Program-made: the position numbers and the translations under genes
The notes under the pieces: generated by a model
The model's database searches: none
What the model was told of the DNA's origin: nothing
The model's input: only the letters and a program-made list of their open reading frames with translations
In this document: piece after piece, positions 8,481 through 17,069 of the stretch
How positions within the stretch are numbered: the stretch's first letter is position 1
How the letters are laid out: each line of letters begins with the position of its first letter
NCBI RefSeq assembly: GCF_002556545.1
Contig: NZ_CP022685.1
Span: 1,426,001-1,490,000 of the forward strand
Origin: Streptomyces formicae
GTDB taxonomy: Bacteria; Actinomycetota; Actinomycetes; Streptomycetales; Streptomycetaceae
Length of the DNA stretch: 64,000 nt
Direction: 5' to 3'

Positions 8481-8520
8481 TGTCGGGCCACCAGTACTAC
8501 TGTCGAGCCACCAGCACTAC
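8481..8520. promoter_or_regulatory. Two tandem 20-bp repeats, candidate MocR operator
   Basis: Two head-to-tail units, TGTCGGGCCACCAGTACTAC (8481-8500) and TGTCGAGCCACCAGCACTAC (8501-8520), match at 18 of 20 bases. The 20-bp period places both on the same face of the helix. They sit directly before the GGGGGAG ribosome binding site of the membrane-protein gene and about 70-110 bp upstream of the divergent regulator start. MocR-type regulators are known to bind direct repeats. The operator role is inferred. Confidence 0.6.
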
Positions 8521-8533
8521 GGGGGAGCGTTCC

Positions 8534-9250
8534 TTGTCCGCCACGAAGCCACCTCTCGGGCCCCGCCGCGGATCCCGCCTCAGATCTCGCCTAAGGCCCC
8601 GGCGCACGCCGCGCCTCGCACGGCGGCTGCTCCAGCTGTACGTCGGGCTCGCCCTGTACGGCGCGAGTTCGGCGCTGATGGTCGCGGCCGGTCTGGGACC
8701 CGAGCCGTGGAACGTCCTCAACCAGGGCCTCGCCGAACTGACCGGACTGTCCATCGGCGTCGTCTCGATCATCGTGGGCGCCGCGGTGCTCCTGCTGTGG
8801 ATCCCGCTCCGGCAGCGCCCCGGCCTCGGCACGGTCTCGAACGTCTTCGTCTGCGGTCTGGCGATGGACGCCACCCTGGCGCTCCTGCCGGACGCGCACT
8901 CCCTCGCGGTGCGCGTCCCGCTGCTCGTGGCGGGAATCCTCCTCAACGGCGTGGCGACCGGCCTCTACATCACGGCCGCCTTCGGCCCAGGGCCCCGGGA
9001 CGGCCTGATGACGGGCCTGCACCGGCGCACCGGCCGCTCCATCCGGCTGATCCGCACCTCGATCGAGGTGGCGGTCGTGGTGACGGGCTTCGCGCTCGGC
9101 GGCACGGTCGGCGTGGGCACCGTCCTGTACGCGGTGTCGATCGGCCCGCTCGCCCAGTTCTTCCTGCGCCGTTTCGCCATCCCCGCGCCCGCCGCCGACG
9201 ACGTCGTGGCCTCCGGCGGCCCCTCGGGGCAGGCGATACTTCAGCGGTGA
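8534..9250 (+). CDS. YczE/YyaS/YitT-family membrane protein
   Basis: About 238 residues with five or so membrane segments, starting after a basic N-terminus at LLQLYVGLALYGASSALMVAAG. The segment GLGPEPWNVLNQGLAELTGLSIGVVSIIVGA and a related motif FGPGPRDGLMTGLHRRTGRSI are characteristic of this family. The TTG start at 8534 is chosen because GGGGGAG lies six bases upstream; an ATG at 8438 would read through the operator repeats. Its stop overlaps the start of the glycerophosphodiesterase gene (GTGA). The transported substrate is unknown; control by the divergent MocR regulator is inferred. Confidence 0.8.
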   Translation: MSATKPPLGPRRGSRLRSRLRPRRTPRLARRLLQLYVGLALYGASSALMVAAGLGPEPWNVLNQGLAELTGLSIGVVSIIVGAAVLLLWIPLRQRPGLGTVSNVFVCGLAMDATLALLPDAHSLAVRVPLLVAGILLNGVATGLYITAAFGPGPRDGLMTGLHRRTGRSIRLIRTSIEVAVVVTGFALGGTVGVGTVLYAVSIGPLAQFFLRRFAIPAPAADDVVASGGPSGQAILQR

Positions 9251-10014
9251 CCACGCGCGTACGCCACCCCTACCTCGACCACCCGGGAACGCTCGCCCTC
9301 GCCCACCGCGGCGGCGCGGCGGACGGCCTGGAGAACACCGCGGCGGCCTTCCGGCGCGCCGTCGACCTCGGCTACCGCTACATCGAGACCGATGTGCACG
9401 CCACGGCCGACGGCAGGCTCGTCGCCTTCCACGACGCGACGCTCGACCGCGTCACGGACGCGGCGGGCCGCATCATCGACCTGCCGTGGAGCGAGGTGCG
9501 CCACGCGCGCGTGGCGGGCACCGAGCCGGTGCCCCTCTTCGAAGAGCTCCTTGAGGCGTTCCCCGAGGTGCGCTGGAACGTCGACGTGAAGGCCGAGCCC
9601 GCGCTGCTGCCGCTGCTCGACCTGATCCGCCGCACCGGCGCCTGGGACCGGGTCTGCGTCGGCTCGTTCTCCGAGGCGCGCGTGGCCAGGGCCCAGCGTC
9701 TCGCGGGCCCCCGGCTGGCCACCTCCCTGGGCACGCGGGGCGTGGCGGCGCTGCGCCTCCTCTCGTACGGCGTGCCCGCGGCCCCGCGCCGCTCCGCGGT
9801 CTGCGCCCAGGTACCGGAGAGGCACGGCCGGATCCAGGTCGTCGACCGCCGCTTCGTGCGCGCGGCCCACGCGCGCGGGCTCCAGGTGCACGTCTGGACC
9901 GTGAACGACGCGGAGCGGATGGCCGCCCTGCTCGACCTCGGCGTGGATGGCATAGTTTCCGATCACATCGAGACGCTGCGCGAGGTGCTCAAGGACCGGG
10001 GGACCTGGGTCTGA
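9247..10014 (+). CDS. Glycerophosphodiester phosphodiesterase
   Basis: About 255 residues with a single GDPD TIM-barrel domain that hydrolyses glycerophosphodiesters to glycerol 3-phosphate and an alcohol. Visible motifs are HRGGAADGLENT, YIETDVHATADG and VAFHDATLDR (metal and catalytic His/Glu/Asp), with VDVKAEP mid-domain and VHVWTVNDAERM near the end. There is no signal peptide, so it is probably cytosolic. The GTG start at 9247 overlaps the TGA of the membrane-protein gene, so the two are coupled. Confidence 0.9.
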   Translation: MTTRVRHPYLDHPGTLALAHRGGAADGLENTAAAFRRAVDLGYRYIETDVHATADGRLVAFHDATLDRVTDAAGRIIDLPWSEVRHARVAGTEPVPLFEELLEAFPEVRWNVDVKAEPALLPLLDLIRRTGAWDRVCVGSFSEARVARAQRLAGPRLATSLGTRGVAALRLLSYGVPAAPRRSAVCAQVPERHGRIQVVDRRFVRAAHARGLQVHVWTVNDAERMAALLDLGVDGIVSDHIETLREVLKDRGTWV

Positions 10015-10060
10015 GCCGCCCGAGGGCGGCATCGCACCACGGGGAACAGCGAGGTCACGG

Positions 10061-11419
10061 GTGGGCGACGACACCCTGTGCACGGCAACGGCGACAGCGG
10101 ACGACGAGCGAGCCGAACGACGGCGCGAGCAGCACGGCTGGTACTTCTACGACTGGGCGTGCTCGGTCTACTCGACCAGCGTCCTGACCGTCTTCCTCGG
10201 CCCCTATCTGACCGAGATCGCCAAGGCGGCCGCCGACCCGGAGGGCTACGTCCACCCGTTGGGCATCCCCGTACGCGCCGGTTCCTTCTTCGCGTACGCC
10301 GTGTCCGCGTCCGTGCTCCTTTCGGTCTTCGTGATGCCGGTGGCCGCCGCTGCCGCGGACCGCACGGGCCGCAAGAAGCCGCTGCTCGCCGCGGCCGCCT
10401 ACCTGGGCGCCGCCGCGACGGCGGGGATGTTCTTCCTGGACGGCGACCGCTATCTCCTCGGCGGCTTCCTGCTGATCGTCGCCAACTCCTCGCTCGCCGT
10501 CTCGATGGTGCTCTACAACTCCTTCCTGCCGCAGATCGCCCCTCCGGAGGAGCGCGACACCGTCTCCTCGCACGGCTGGGCCTTCGGTTACGCGTCGGGC
10601 GCCCTGGTCCTGGTGGCGAACCTGGTGCTCTTCCTGGCCCACGACAGCTTCGGCGTCTCGGAGGCGACCGCCGTCCGCATCTGTCTGGCCTCGGCGGGCA
10701 TCTGGTGGGGCGCGTTCACGCTCATCCCCCTCAAGCGGCTGCGCGACCGCCGCACCTCGCCCTCCGACGCCCCGGCCACGGGCGGCTGGCAGCAGCTGAG
10801 GTCGACGGTCCGCGACATGCGCCGCCATCCCCATACGCTCGCGTTCCTGCTCGCCTACCTCGTCTACAACGACGGCGTGCAGACGGTGATCTCCCAGGCG
10901 TCCGTCTACGGCTCCGAGGAGCTGGGGCTCGGCCAGTCCACGCTGATCGTCGCGGTCCTGCTCGTGCAGCTGCTCGCGGTGGCCGGGGCGCTCGCCATGG
11001 GCAGGCTGGCCAGGGCGTACGGCGCCAAGCGCACCATCCTCGGCTCGCTGGTGGCCTGGACGGCGACGATCGGCGCCGGATACTTCCTGCCCGCGGGGGC
11101 GCCCGCCTGGTTCTTCGTGCTCGCCGCGGGGATCGGCCTGGTCCTCGGCGGCACCCAGGCCCTGTCCCGTTCGCTCTTCTCGCACCTGGTGCCGCGCGGC
11201 AAGGAGGCCGAGTACTTCTCCGCGTACGAGATCAGTGATCGCGGGATGGCCTGGCTCGGACCGTTGATCTTCGGCCTCACGTATCAGCTCACAGGAAGCT
11301 ACCGGGACGCGATCGTCTCGCTCGTGGCGTTCTTTTTGATCGGATTCGCCCTGCTGTCGAGGGTGCCGGTGGCCCGCGCGGTGCGCGACGCGGGAAATCC
11401 CGTACCCGACCGGATTTAG
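10061..11419 (+). CDS. MFS transporter, UMF1-like
   Basis: 452 residues with about 12 hydrophobic segments. The N-terminal motif WYFYDWACSVYSTSVLTVFLGPYL (first part) is typical of the UMF1/Atg22-like branch. The loop ADRTGRKKPLL is the MFS A-type motif. It may export or import small metabolites, but the family has no well-defined substrate. The GTG start follows GAGGT. It is 46 bp downstream of the GDPD gene, possibly in the same transcript. Confidence 0.85.
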   Translation: MGDDTLCTATATADDERAERRREQHGWYFYDWACSVYSTSVLTVFLGPYLTEIAKAAADPEGYVHPLGIPVRAGSFFAYAVSASVLLSVFVMPVAAAAADRTGRKKPLLAAAAYLGAAATAGMFFLDGDRYLLGGFLLIVANSSLAVSMVLYNSFLPQIAPPEERDTVSSHGWAFGYASGALVLVANLVLFLAHDSFGVSEATAVRICLASAGIWWGAFTLIPLKRLRDRRTSPSDAPATGGWQQLRSTVRDMRRHPHTLAFLLAYLVYNDGVQTVISQASVYGSEELGLGQSTLIVAVLLVQLLAVAGALAMGRLARAYGAKRTILGSLVAWTATIGAGYFLPAGAPAWFFVLAAGIGLVLGGTQALSRSLFSHLVPRGKEAEYFSAYEISDRGMAWLGPLIFGLTYQLTGSYRDAIVSLVAFFLIGFALLSRVPVARAVRDAGNPVPDRI

Positions 11420-11587
11420 CAACTGAGGGCAAAGGCCGGTAGTGTACGCGTTTGGCCTGCCAGGCGGACCGTTACTGCGAGCTGAAGATTCAGAAACGCT
11501 GGGTGACATCTGCTACTAGATGTGACAAACCGGGCGCTGGTGGGTACAACAAGGGGCGGCATACGACGGCGACGCATGACCCAGAAC

Positions 11588-11614
11588 GGGAATCTTTACC
11601 GCCGACCGGACGTT
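11588..11614 (+). promoter_or_regulatory. SigR-type promoter of rbpA
   Basis: GGGAAT (11588-11593) and GTT (11612-11614) are separated by exactly 18 bp, which is the SigR consensus (GGGAAT-N18-GTT). It lies about 60 bp upstream of the rbpA start. SigR controls the thiol-oxidative stress response, and rbpA is an established SigR target in S. coelicolor. Further upstream, ACATCT/AGATGT (11506-11523) forms a small inverted repeat of unknown role. Confidence 0.88.
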
Positions 11615-11675
11615 GACCGGATGACGACGACAGCGACACCTGTCCTGTGGGCGACAAGCCCGGGAGGCACGATTC

Positions 11676-12050
11676 ATGAGTGAGCGAGCTCTTCGCGGCA
11701 CGCGTCTCGTGGTGACAAGCTACGAGACCGACCGCGGCATCGACCTGGCCCCGCGCCAGGCCGTGGAGTACGCATGCCAGAACGGACATCGTTTCGAGAT
11801 GCCGTTCTCGGTCGAGGCGGAGATCCCGCCGGAGTGGGAGTGCAAGGTCTGCGGGGCCCAGGCACTCCTGGTAGACGGCGACGGACCTGAGGAGAAGAAG
11901 GGCAAGCCGGCGCGTACGCACTGGGACATGCTCATGGAGCGCCGTACTCGAGAAGAACTCGAGGAGGTCCTGGAGGAGCGCCTCGCGGTTCTCCGGTCCG
12001 GTGCCATGAACATCGCGGTGCATCCGCGGGACAGCCGCAAGTCCGCCTGA
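11676..12050 (+). CDS. rbpA: RNA polymerase-binding protein RbpA
   Basis: 124 residues, full length for the family. RbpA binds RNA polymerase and group 1/2 sigma factors and stabilises the open complex in actinobacteria. The core domain includes EYACQNGHRFEMPF and the Cys pair WECKVCG (zinc-site region in the Streptomyces protein). The basic linker and C-terminal sigma-interaction domain follow (KPARTHWDMLMERRTREELEEVLEERL). The gene stands alone behind a SigR promoter and ends before a strong palindromic terminator. Confidence 0.96.
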   Translation: MSERALRGTRLVVTSYETDRGIDLAPRQAVEYACQNGHRFEMPFSVEAEIPPEWECKVCGAQALLVDGDGPEEKKGKPARTHWDMLMERRTREELEEVLEERLAVLRSGAMNIAVHPRDSRKSA

Positions 12051-12085
12051 GGGCGGACCCGGCGCACCACCGCACCAAGCAAGTA

Positions 12086-12126
12086 CGAGGGCCGGGGCCA
12101 CTGCTCAGCAGTGGCCCCGGCCCTCG
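12086..12126. terminator. Bidirectional terminator between rbpA and fxsA
   Basis: Perfect 19-bp arms CGAGGGCCGGGGCCACTGC (12086-12104) and its complement (12108-12126) with a 3-base loop, followed by TTTG. It serves the convergent rbpA and fxsA genes. Confidence 0.92.
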
Positions 12127-12177
12127 TTTGCGTCCAGGGCCCTTGTTGGTGTCCAGGCCCTCTTTGTGTCCAGTGGG

Positions 12178-12756
12178 TCAGCGCGGCAGCTGCGGGTCGT
12201 CGGGGCGCTCGGCGCGTGACCCCGGCTCGTCGTCCCTGATGACCTCGCCCTGGACGACCTTGCCGTCGGGGCGGTGCATGCGGGCCTGCTGGAAGGCGTC
12301 CCCGAAGCCGCCGGGAGTGGCCTCGCGCACCTTGCGCTCGAAGGTCCGCTCCGCGTAGCGCCCGAGGGCCTTCTGGACCGGCGGGATCAGCAGGACCAGG
12401 CCGATGGCGTCCGAGATCAGGCCCGGCAGGATGATCAGGAGGCCGCCCAGCATCGTCAGGGCGCCGCCGCCGCTGTCGGACTCCGCGGTGGGCGTCACGC
12501 CGCTCTGCTGCTGTTGTACGGCCTCGCTGAGCTTGCGGAAGGCCCTGCGGCCCGCACGCTTGATCACCGCGGAGCCGAGCACAAGACCGGCCACCAGGAG
12601 CAGGAAGACCACGAGGCCGCTCGTGGCCCCCGCCACGACCGTGAGCAGCCAGATCTCGAGGACGAGCCACGCGGCGATGCCGAGCGGCAGGTACCTCAGG
12701 GACCCGGATCTGCGGGGCCGGGCGGTTCGGTTGGGAGGCGGTGCGCCAGTCGTCAT
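12178..12756 (-). CDS. fxsA: FxsA-family membrane protein
   Basis: 192 residues. Two N-terminal hydrophobic segments (YLPLGIAAWLVLEIWLLTVV and TSGLVVFLLLVAGLVLGSAV) are followed by the conserved cytoplasmic helix FRKLSEAVQQQQ and a third segment MLGGLLIILPGLISDAIGLV. These are the FxsA signatures. E. coli FxsA relieves exclusion of phage T7 by F plasmid; the role in Streptomyces is unknown. The C-terminus is charged and soluble. Confidence 0.88.
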   Translation of the reverse strand: MTTGAPPPNRTARPRRSGSLRYLPLGIAAWLVLEIWLLTVVAGATSGLVVFLLLVAGLVLGSAVIKRAGRRAFRKLSEAVQQQQSGVTPTAESDSGGGALTMLGGLLIILPGLISDAIGLVLLIPPVQKALGRYAERTFERKVREATPGGFGDAFQQARMHRPDGKVVQGEVIRDDEPGSRAERPDDPQLPR

Positions 12757-12843
12757 GCTCCCAGTGTGCCTGGGCCCGCCTCAGTCCGGGATAAGGGGAT
12801 GATCAAGAGGCGAGGGACCCGCCGCGAGGACGGTCCGGGCGAG

Positions 12844-12906
12844 CCGCCCTCAGGGCCCTCAAGCTCCTCAGGGCCCTCAAGGTTCTCAAGCTGCTCAAGC
12901 TGCTCA
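12844..12906 (-). repeat. Seven 9-bp units, each beginning with TGA, at the 3' end of ppm1
   Basis: Read on the coding strand, the ppm1 stop codon opens a 63-base run of seven 9-base units: TGAGCAGCT twice, then TGAGAACCT, TGAGGGCCC, TGAGGAGCT, TGAGGGCCC and TGAGGGCGG. Every unit puts another TGA in the ppm1 frame. No further gene lies between this array and fxsA. Confidence 0.85.
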
Positions 12907-13695
12907 GGGCTGCTTGCGCCCGATGACCCGGCCGACCCGCTCCCCCACGCCCCAGGCGGTGACCCGCCACAGCGCCTCGACCACGATGTTCTGGCTCATC
13001 TTGCTGTCGCCGAGCTCCCGCTCCACGAAGGTGATGGGCACCTCGACCACGTGATAGCCCGCCTTGACCGCCCGGCGGGCGAGGTCGACCTGGAAGCAGT
13101 ACCCCTGCGACTCGACCTCGCCGAGGCCGAGGCCCTCCAGGGTCTCGCTGCGGAAGGCCCGGTAGCCGCCCGTCACGTCGCGGATCGGCACGTCGAGCAG
13201 GAGCCGCGAGTAGGTGCTGCCGCCGCGGGAGATGAACTCCCGGTGCTTGGGCCAGTTGACGACCCGTCCGCCCGGCACCCAGCGCGAGCCGAGCACGAGG
13301 TCGGCGCCCTTCAGCGCGGTGAGCAGCCGGGGCAGCTCCTCCGGCTGGTGCGAGCCGTCGGCGTCCATCTCGACCAGTACGCCGTAGTCGTGGTCGAGCC
13401 CCCAGCGGAACCCCGCCAGATAGGCGGCGCCGAGGCCCTCCTTGCCCTTGCGGTGCAGCACGTGGACGCTCTCGTCCTCGGCCGCCAGCTCATCGGCGAT
13501 CTTGCCGGTGCCGTCGGGGCTGTTGTCGTCGGCCACCAGGATGTGCGCGTCCGGCACAGACGCCCGCACCCGGCCGACGATGGACTGGATGTTCTCCGCC
13601 TCGTTGTAGGTCGGAATGATCACCAAGGCCGTGCCGAGCGGACCGAACTGTCTCCCCTGGTCCCCCGCTTCGGAGACCCGACCGCCGTCGTTCAC
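12904..13695 (-). CDS. ppm1: Polyprenol monophosphomannose synthase
   Basis: 263-residue GT2 glycosyltransferase that makes polyprenyl-phosphate-mannose from GDP-mannose, the donor for protein O-mannosylation in Streptomyces. Motifs are ALVIIPTYNEAENI, VADDNSPDGTGKIADE (metal/nucleotide DDxS region), VEMDADGSHQPEELP and a C-terminal VPITFVERELGDSKMS. No Lnt-like acyltransferase domain is fused, in contrast to mycobacterial Ppm1. In S. coelicolor the gene is also required for phiC31 infection. It has a 558-bp 5' region with no clear gene. Confidence 0.92.
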   Translation of the reverse strand: MNDGGRVSEAGDQGRQFGPLGTALVIIPTYNEAENIQSIVGRVRASVPDAHILVADDNSPDGTGKIADELAAEDESVHVLHRKGKEGLGAAYLAGFRWGLDHDYGVLVEMDADGSHQPEELPRLLTALKGADLVLGSRWVPGGRVVNWPKHREFISRGGSTYSRLLLDVPIRDVTGGYRAFRSETLEGLGLGEVESQGYCFQVDLARRAVKAGYHVVEVPITFVERELGDSKMSQNIVVEALWRVTAWGVGERVGRVIGRKQP

Positions 13696-14253
13696 TACTG
13701 CCCCTTCGTTCGTACGCAGAGGACCACCATAGTGGCCGCTGCCTGCGCCGCAGCGGCGGCACGGAGGTCAGGGCGGAAGTACCCGAGATGTACCCGGGGC
13801 GCAGCGAGGTCGAGGCCGGGGGCGCGCCCGGCCGCCACGGGGGGACGTACTGCGGATCGGGGCCCGGCGCCCTTCGGGCCGACCTGGGACCCGCTGGCTG
13901 CGGATCGACCGAAAGCCGTTGTCTACTGAGCGTCCGGGCCCCACCCGGGTCACACCTGCCGACCGGCTGATACGTTCCCTCGCCTCCGCGTCGCGGGCGC
14001 TGGACCTGGCTCCCAGTGGTGGTGCGCCGGTGCGGCACACCACCCATGACCCAGCGGCGTTCGACGACCACGTGAAGGTTCGCCGGTCGGACGTCCTGTG
14101 GTGGACCCGGCCGAACCTACCCGCCGACGACGGCTCTCTGTCAATAGCCACGTGACCTGGGGCTATCGCACGGACCGCCAGGTCAGTGCCGAGGATTCCC
14201 AGGTCGTACGACGGGCGGAAGGGCCTCGATCGGCGCCGCGCACCGCCGGGACA
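13696..14253. other. Intergenic region without a convincing gene
   Basis: 558 bp between the starts of ppm1 and the end of the amidohydrolase gene. TGACCTGG/CCAGGTCA (14153-14160 and 14178-14185) forms an inverted repeat that may end the amidohydrolase transcript. A rightward frame from TTG 13919 to 14155 (78 codons) has no ribosome binding site or recognisable domain, so I do not call it a gene. No tRNA is seen. Confidence 0.5.
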
Positions 14254-15915
14254 TCACTCGTCCGGCCCCACGAAGACGGGCCGTCCGCCCACCACCGTGC
14301 GCAGGCAGGCGGGGAGTTCGGCGCCCGGCGACAGGTCGGGCAGGCCCGGCGTGCCGGAGCGCGGGTCGGTCGACCAGCGGGCCACCCGGTCGTCCGGGGC
14401 CTGCACCACCAGATCGGCGGTGCGCCACACGGCGTAGTCCGCGGGCGCGCCCGGCACCAGGACGCCCGCGTCGTCGCGGCCGCAGGCCCGCCAGCCGCCG
14501 CGCGTGTGGGCGGTGAACGCGGCTCGCACCGAGACGCGGTGCTCGGGCGTGCGGTGGAAGGCGGCGGCACGGACGGTGCCCCACGGGTCGAGCGGGGTGA
14601 CCGGGCTGTCCGAGCCGAGCGCCAGCGGGACGCCGGAGCGCAGGAGCGCGGCGAAGGGGTTGAGGGTGCGGGCCCGTTCGGCGCCGAGACGCTGGACGTA
14701 CATGCCCTCCTCGCCGCCCCACAGCGCGTCGAAGGCGGGCTGGACGGAGGCGGTGAGGCCGAACTCGGCGAAGGCGGCGATCGTCTCGGGGGTGAGCATC
14801 TCGGCGTGCTCCACGCGGTGCCTGGCGGCCCGGACACGGGCCAGGCCGACCCTCTCGGCGGCCGCGCGCATCCCGTCGGCCACCGCGGTCACCGCGGCGT
14901 CCCCGATGGCGTGGAAGCCCGCCTGGAGGCCCGCCTCGGTGCAGGCCACGACGTGGGCGGCGACGTCGGCGGCGTCGAGGTGGGCGGTGCCGGTGTGTGC
15001 GGCGTCGGCGTAGGGCTCGTGCAGGCAGGCCGTGTGCGAGCCGAGGGCGCCGTCCACGAAGAGGTCGCCCGCGGCGCCGACGGCGCCCAACTCACGGGCG
15101 CGCGCGACGCCTTCCGCGCCGCGCTGGGCCCAGTAGCCGACCACCCGCGGGCCCGCTTCCTCGGCCGCGAGCCGCAGCAGTCCGGTGAAGTCGTCCTCGT
15201 CGGAGATCTCCGGGCCCGCGCACTCGTGCACCGAGCCGATGCCGAGGGACGCGGCGTGCCGCAGGGCAGCGCGCTGGGCCTCCTCGCGCTGGCGCGGCGT
15301 GATCGCGCCGAGTGCCGCGGCGCGCACGCCGTGGTGCGCGTCGCCGGTCAGCGGGGCGTCGGGGTGGAATCCGGTGCGGCCCGTGACGCCGGGCACCAGG
15401 TCGAGCAGGGCCGTGGTGGCGACCGCCGAGTGGACGTCGATGCGGGACAGGTAGAGCGGCCGGCCGCCGACCGCCTCGTCGAGCTCCCCGCGCGTGGGCG
15501 GACGCCCGCCCGGCCAGCGGGCCGCGTCCCAGCCGTGCCCGAGCAGCACGGTGTCGTCCGGCCGCGATGCAGCGTGTTCGCGTACGAGAACGAGCGCCTC
15601 GTCGAGCGAACGGGCCCCTGTCAGATCGAGTCCTGTCAGCGCGAGGCCGGTGGCCGTGGTGTGTACGTGGGCGTCGGTGAACGCCGGGGTGACCAGGCAG
15701 CCTTCGAGGTCGACCACGTCGTCGACGCCGTCGGTGAAGGCGTCGGCGGCACCCTCGGAGCCGACCCAGGCGACGTGTCCGCGTTCGACGACCATCGCGG
15801 TCGCGAACGGGTCGGCGGGGCTGTGGACCTCTCCGCCGCGCAGCAGCACGGTGCGGTGGTCCTCGGTGGCCTGGGGGTCCCGGGAGTCAGTCCCGGGGGC
15901 GGTGCTCTCGCTCAT
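14254..15915 (-). CDS. Amidohydrolase, YtcJ-like
   Basis: 553-residue metal-dependent hydrolase of the amidohydrolase superfamily (YtcJ-like branch). It has the HxH metal motif TPAFTDAHVHT, FVDGALGSHTACL, FHAIGDAAV, ARHRVEHAEML and LALGSDSPVTPLDPWG, in family order. The natural substrate of this branch is generally unknown; some act on formamides or cyclic amides. It starts at ATG 15915 (MSESTAPGTD); the frame upstream is non-coding. An Lrp/AsnC regulator lies 47 bp upstream in the same direction. Confidence 0.88.
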   Translation of the reverse strand: MSESTAPGTDSRDPQATEDHRTVLLRGGEVHSPADPFATAMVVERGHVAWVGSEGAADAFTDGVDDVVDLEGCLVTPAFTDAHVHTTATGLALTGLDLTGARSLDEALVLVREHAASRPDDTVLLGHGWDAARWPGGRPPTRGELDEAVGGRPLYLSRIDVHSAVATTALLDLVPGVTGRTGFHPDAPLTGDAHHGVRAAALGAITPRQREEAQRAALRHAASLGIGSVHECAGPEISDEDDFTGLLRLAAEEAGPRVVGYWAQRGAEGVARARELGAVGAAGDLFVDGALGSHTACLHEPYADAAHTGTAHLDAADVAAHVVACTEAGLQAGFHAIGDAAVTAVADGMRAAAERVGLARVRAARHRVEHAEMLTPETIAAFAEFGLTASVQPAFDALWGGEEGMYVQRLGAERARTLNPFAALLRSGVPLALGSDSPVTPLDPWGTVRAAAFHRTPEHRVSVRAAFTAHTRGGWRACGRDDAGVLVPGAPADYAVWRTADLVVQAPDDRVARWSTDPRSGTPGLPDLSPGAELPACLRTVVGGRPVFVGPDE

Positions 15916-15962
15916 GGGACCAGTCTCGCCCCTCGGCGAGACCGCCCGGCGCGGGGGTCGCG

Positions 15963-16403
15963 TCAGACCTGCGGGGGCCGCGCCTCGTACGGGGTGGAGA
16001 GGACCACCGTCGTCCGCGTGGAGACGCCCGCCAGGGCGCGCAGCCTGCTCAGCAGGTGCTCCAGCTCCAGCGGGGTGGCGACGCGCACCTTGAGGATGTA
16101 GTTCTCGTCGCCCGCGACGCTGTGGCACGCCTCGATCTCCGGGACGCCCGCGAGGCGTTCGGCGATGTCGTCGGGGGCGCTGGGGTCGAACGGCTTCACC
16201 GAGATGAACGCCGTGAGCGGCAGCCCGACGGCCTCGGGGTCGACGACCGCGGCATAGCCGCGGATGACGCCGCGCTGTTCGAGGCGCCGCACCCGTTGGT
16301 GCACTGCCGATGTGGACAGGCCCGTGGCCTTGCCCAGGTCGGTGTAGCTCATCCGCCCGTCCTTGACGAGCAGCTGCACGATCTGTCGGTCCAGCTCCTC
16401 CAT
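15963..16403 (-). CDS. Lrp/AsnC-family regulator
   Basis: 146 residues. It has an N-terminal helix-turn-helix (MEELDRQIVQLLVKDGRMSY, TDLGKATGLSTSAVHQRVRRLEQRG without gap) and a C-terminal RAM/effector domain (AFISVKPFDPSAPDDIAERL, AGDENYILKVRVAT). Such regulators usually bind amino acids as octamers. It may control the adjacent amidohydrolase, which follows on the same strand; this is inference. The 233 bp up to the next gene (divergent) contain no clear operator. Confidence 0.9.
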   Translation of the reverse strand: MEELDRQIVQLLVKDGRMSYTDLGKATGLSTSAVHQRVRRLEQRGVIRGYAAVVDPEAVGLPLTAFISVKPFDPSAPDDIAERLAGVPEIEACHSVAGDENYILKVRVATPLELEHLLSRLRALAGVSTRTTVVLSTPYEARPPQV

Positions 16404-16636
16404 GCGCCGAACCTACAGGGCTCTTGATCCCCCCGGATACCGGAGTGACCGAAGGGGCCGTTTGGCCGGCCGATTCGCGGGCAGGCGACCGGCAAGCTCT
16501 CACGGCATGTGACGAACGACACATCTCTGTGACCGTGTCCTTCGGGATGCCACGATTACCCCCACGACGGGACGGGAAGTGCTTGCTGTGGTCGAGGCCG
16601 CAGCGCCTTGTCGGCCCACCCAAGGGGGAGAGTCCC

Positions 16637-17068
16637 ATGCAGAATCTGAAGCGCCCCGGTCGGTCTGCCCGCGGCAAGCAGCAGCCGGTCGCCGAACCCG
16701 AGCCGGAGGGCGTCGAACCGGCGGACGACGCGCTCGACGCCTACGACACCTTTGAGATGTACCGGGTCAACTGCCCCGACTGCGGGCAGCCGATCGCACT
16801 CCTCGCCGACGAGGACGTCCTGCCCGAGCACGCCCTGTGCCCCACCCCGTGGAACCCGTTCGGGCTCACGGTCTGCGCCGGTACGGGCCGCCCGGCCGCC
16901 GATGCCTCGGCCGCCGACGAGTCGATGGAGGTTCAGCAGCAGGACACCGCCCTGCTGCTGACGCTCCCTCAGGGACTCGACTGGCGGACGCAGCCGTTCT
17001 CGCACGTGGGCGGTCCGGGCTCGCGCCCTGTCATCCGCGTGCCCCAACAGCACCGGCCCGCCGCCTGA
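16637..17068 (+). CDS. Conserved hypothetical protein with zinc-ribbon-like Cys pairs
   Basis: 143 residues; not recognised. Cys residues cluster as NCPDCGQPIALL, EHALCPTPW and LTVCAGTG, suggesting a small zinc site. An acidic N-terminal linker precedes and a Gln/Pro-rich tail follows. The ATG at 16637 has GGGGGAG seven bases before it; the longer frame to 16424 is unlikely. It ends one base before the convergent phosphotransferase stop. No function is proposed. Confidence 0.75.
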   Translation: MQNLKRPGRSARGKQQPVAEPEPEGVEPADDALDAYDTFEMYRVNCPDCGQPIALLADEDVLPEHALCPTPWNPFGLTVCAGTGRPAADASAADESMEVQQQDTALLLTLPQGLDWRTQPFSHVGGPGSRPVIRVPQQHRPAA

Positions 17069-17069
17069 G

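Noticed and set aside
13919..14155. Possible small gene in the ppm1 upstream region
   Set aside because: TTG start without ribosome binding site, no domain, weak codon bias.
15916..16677. Extension of the amidohydrolase frame upstream
   Set aside because: It overlaps the Lrp gene in another frame and has no domain; the protein begins at MSESTAPGTD.
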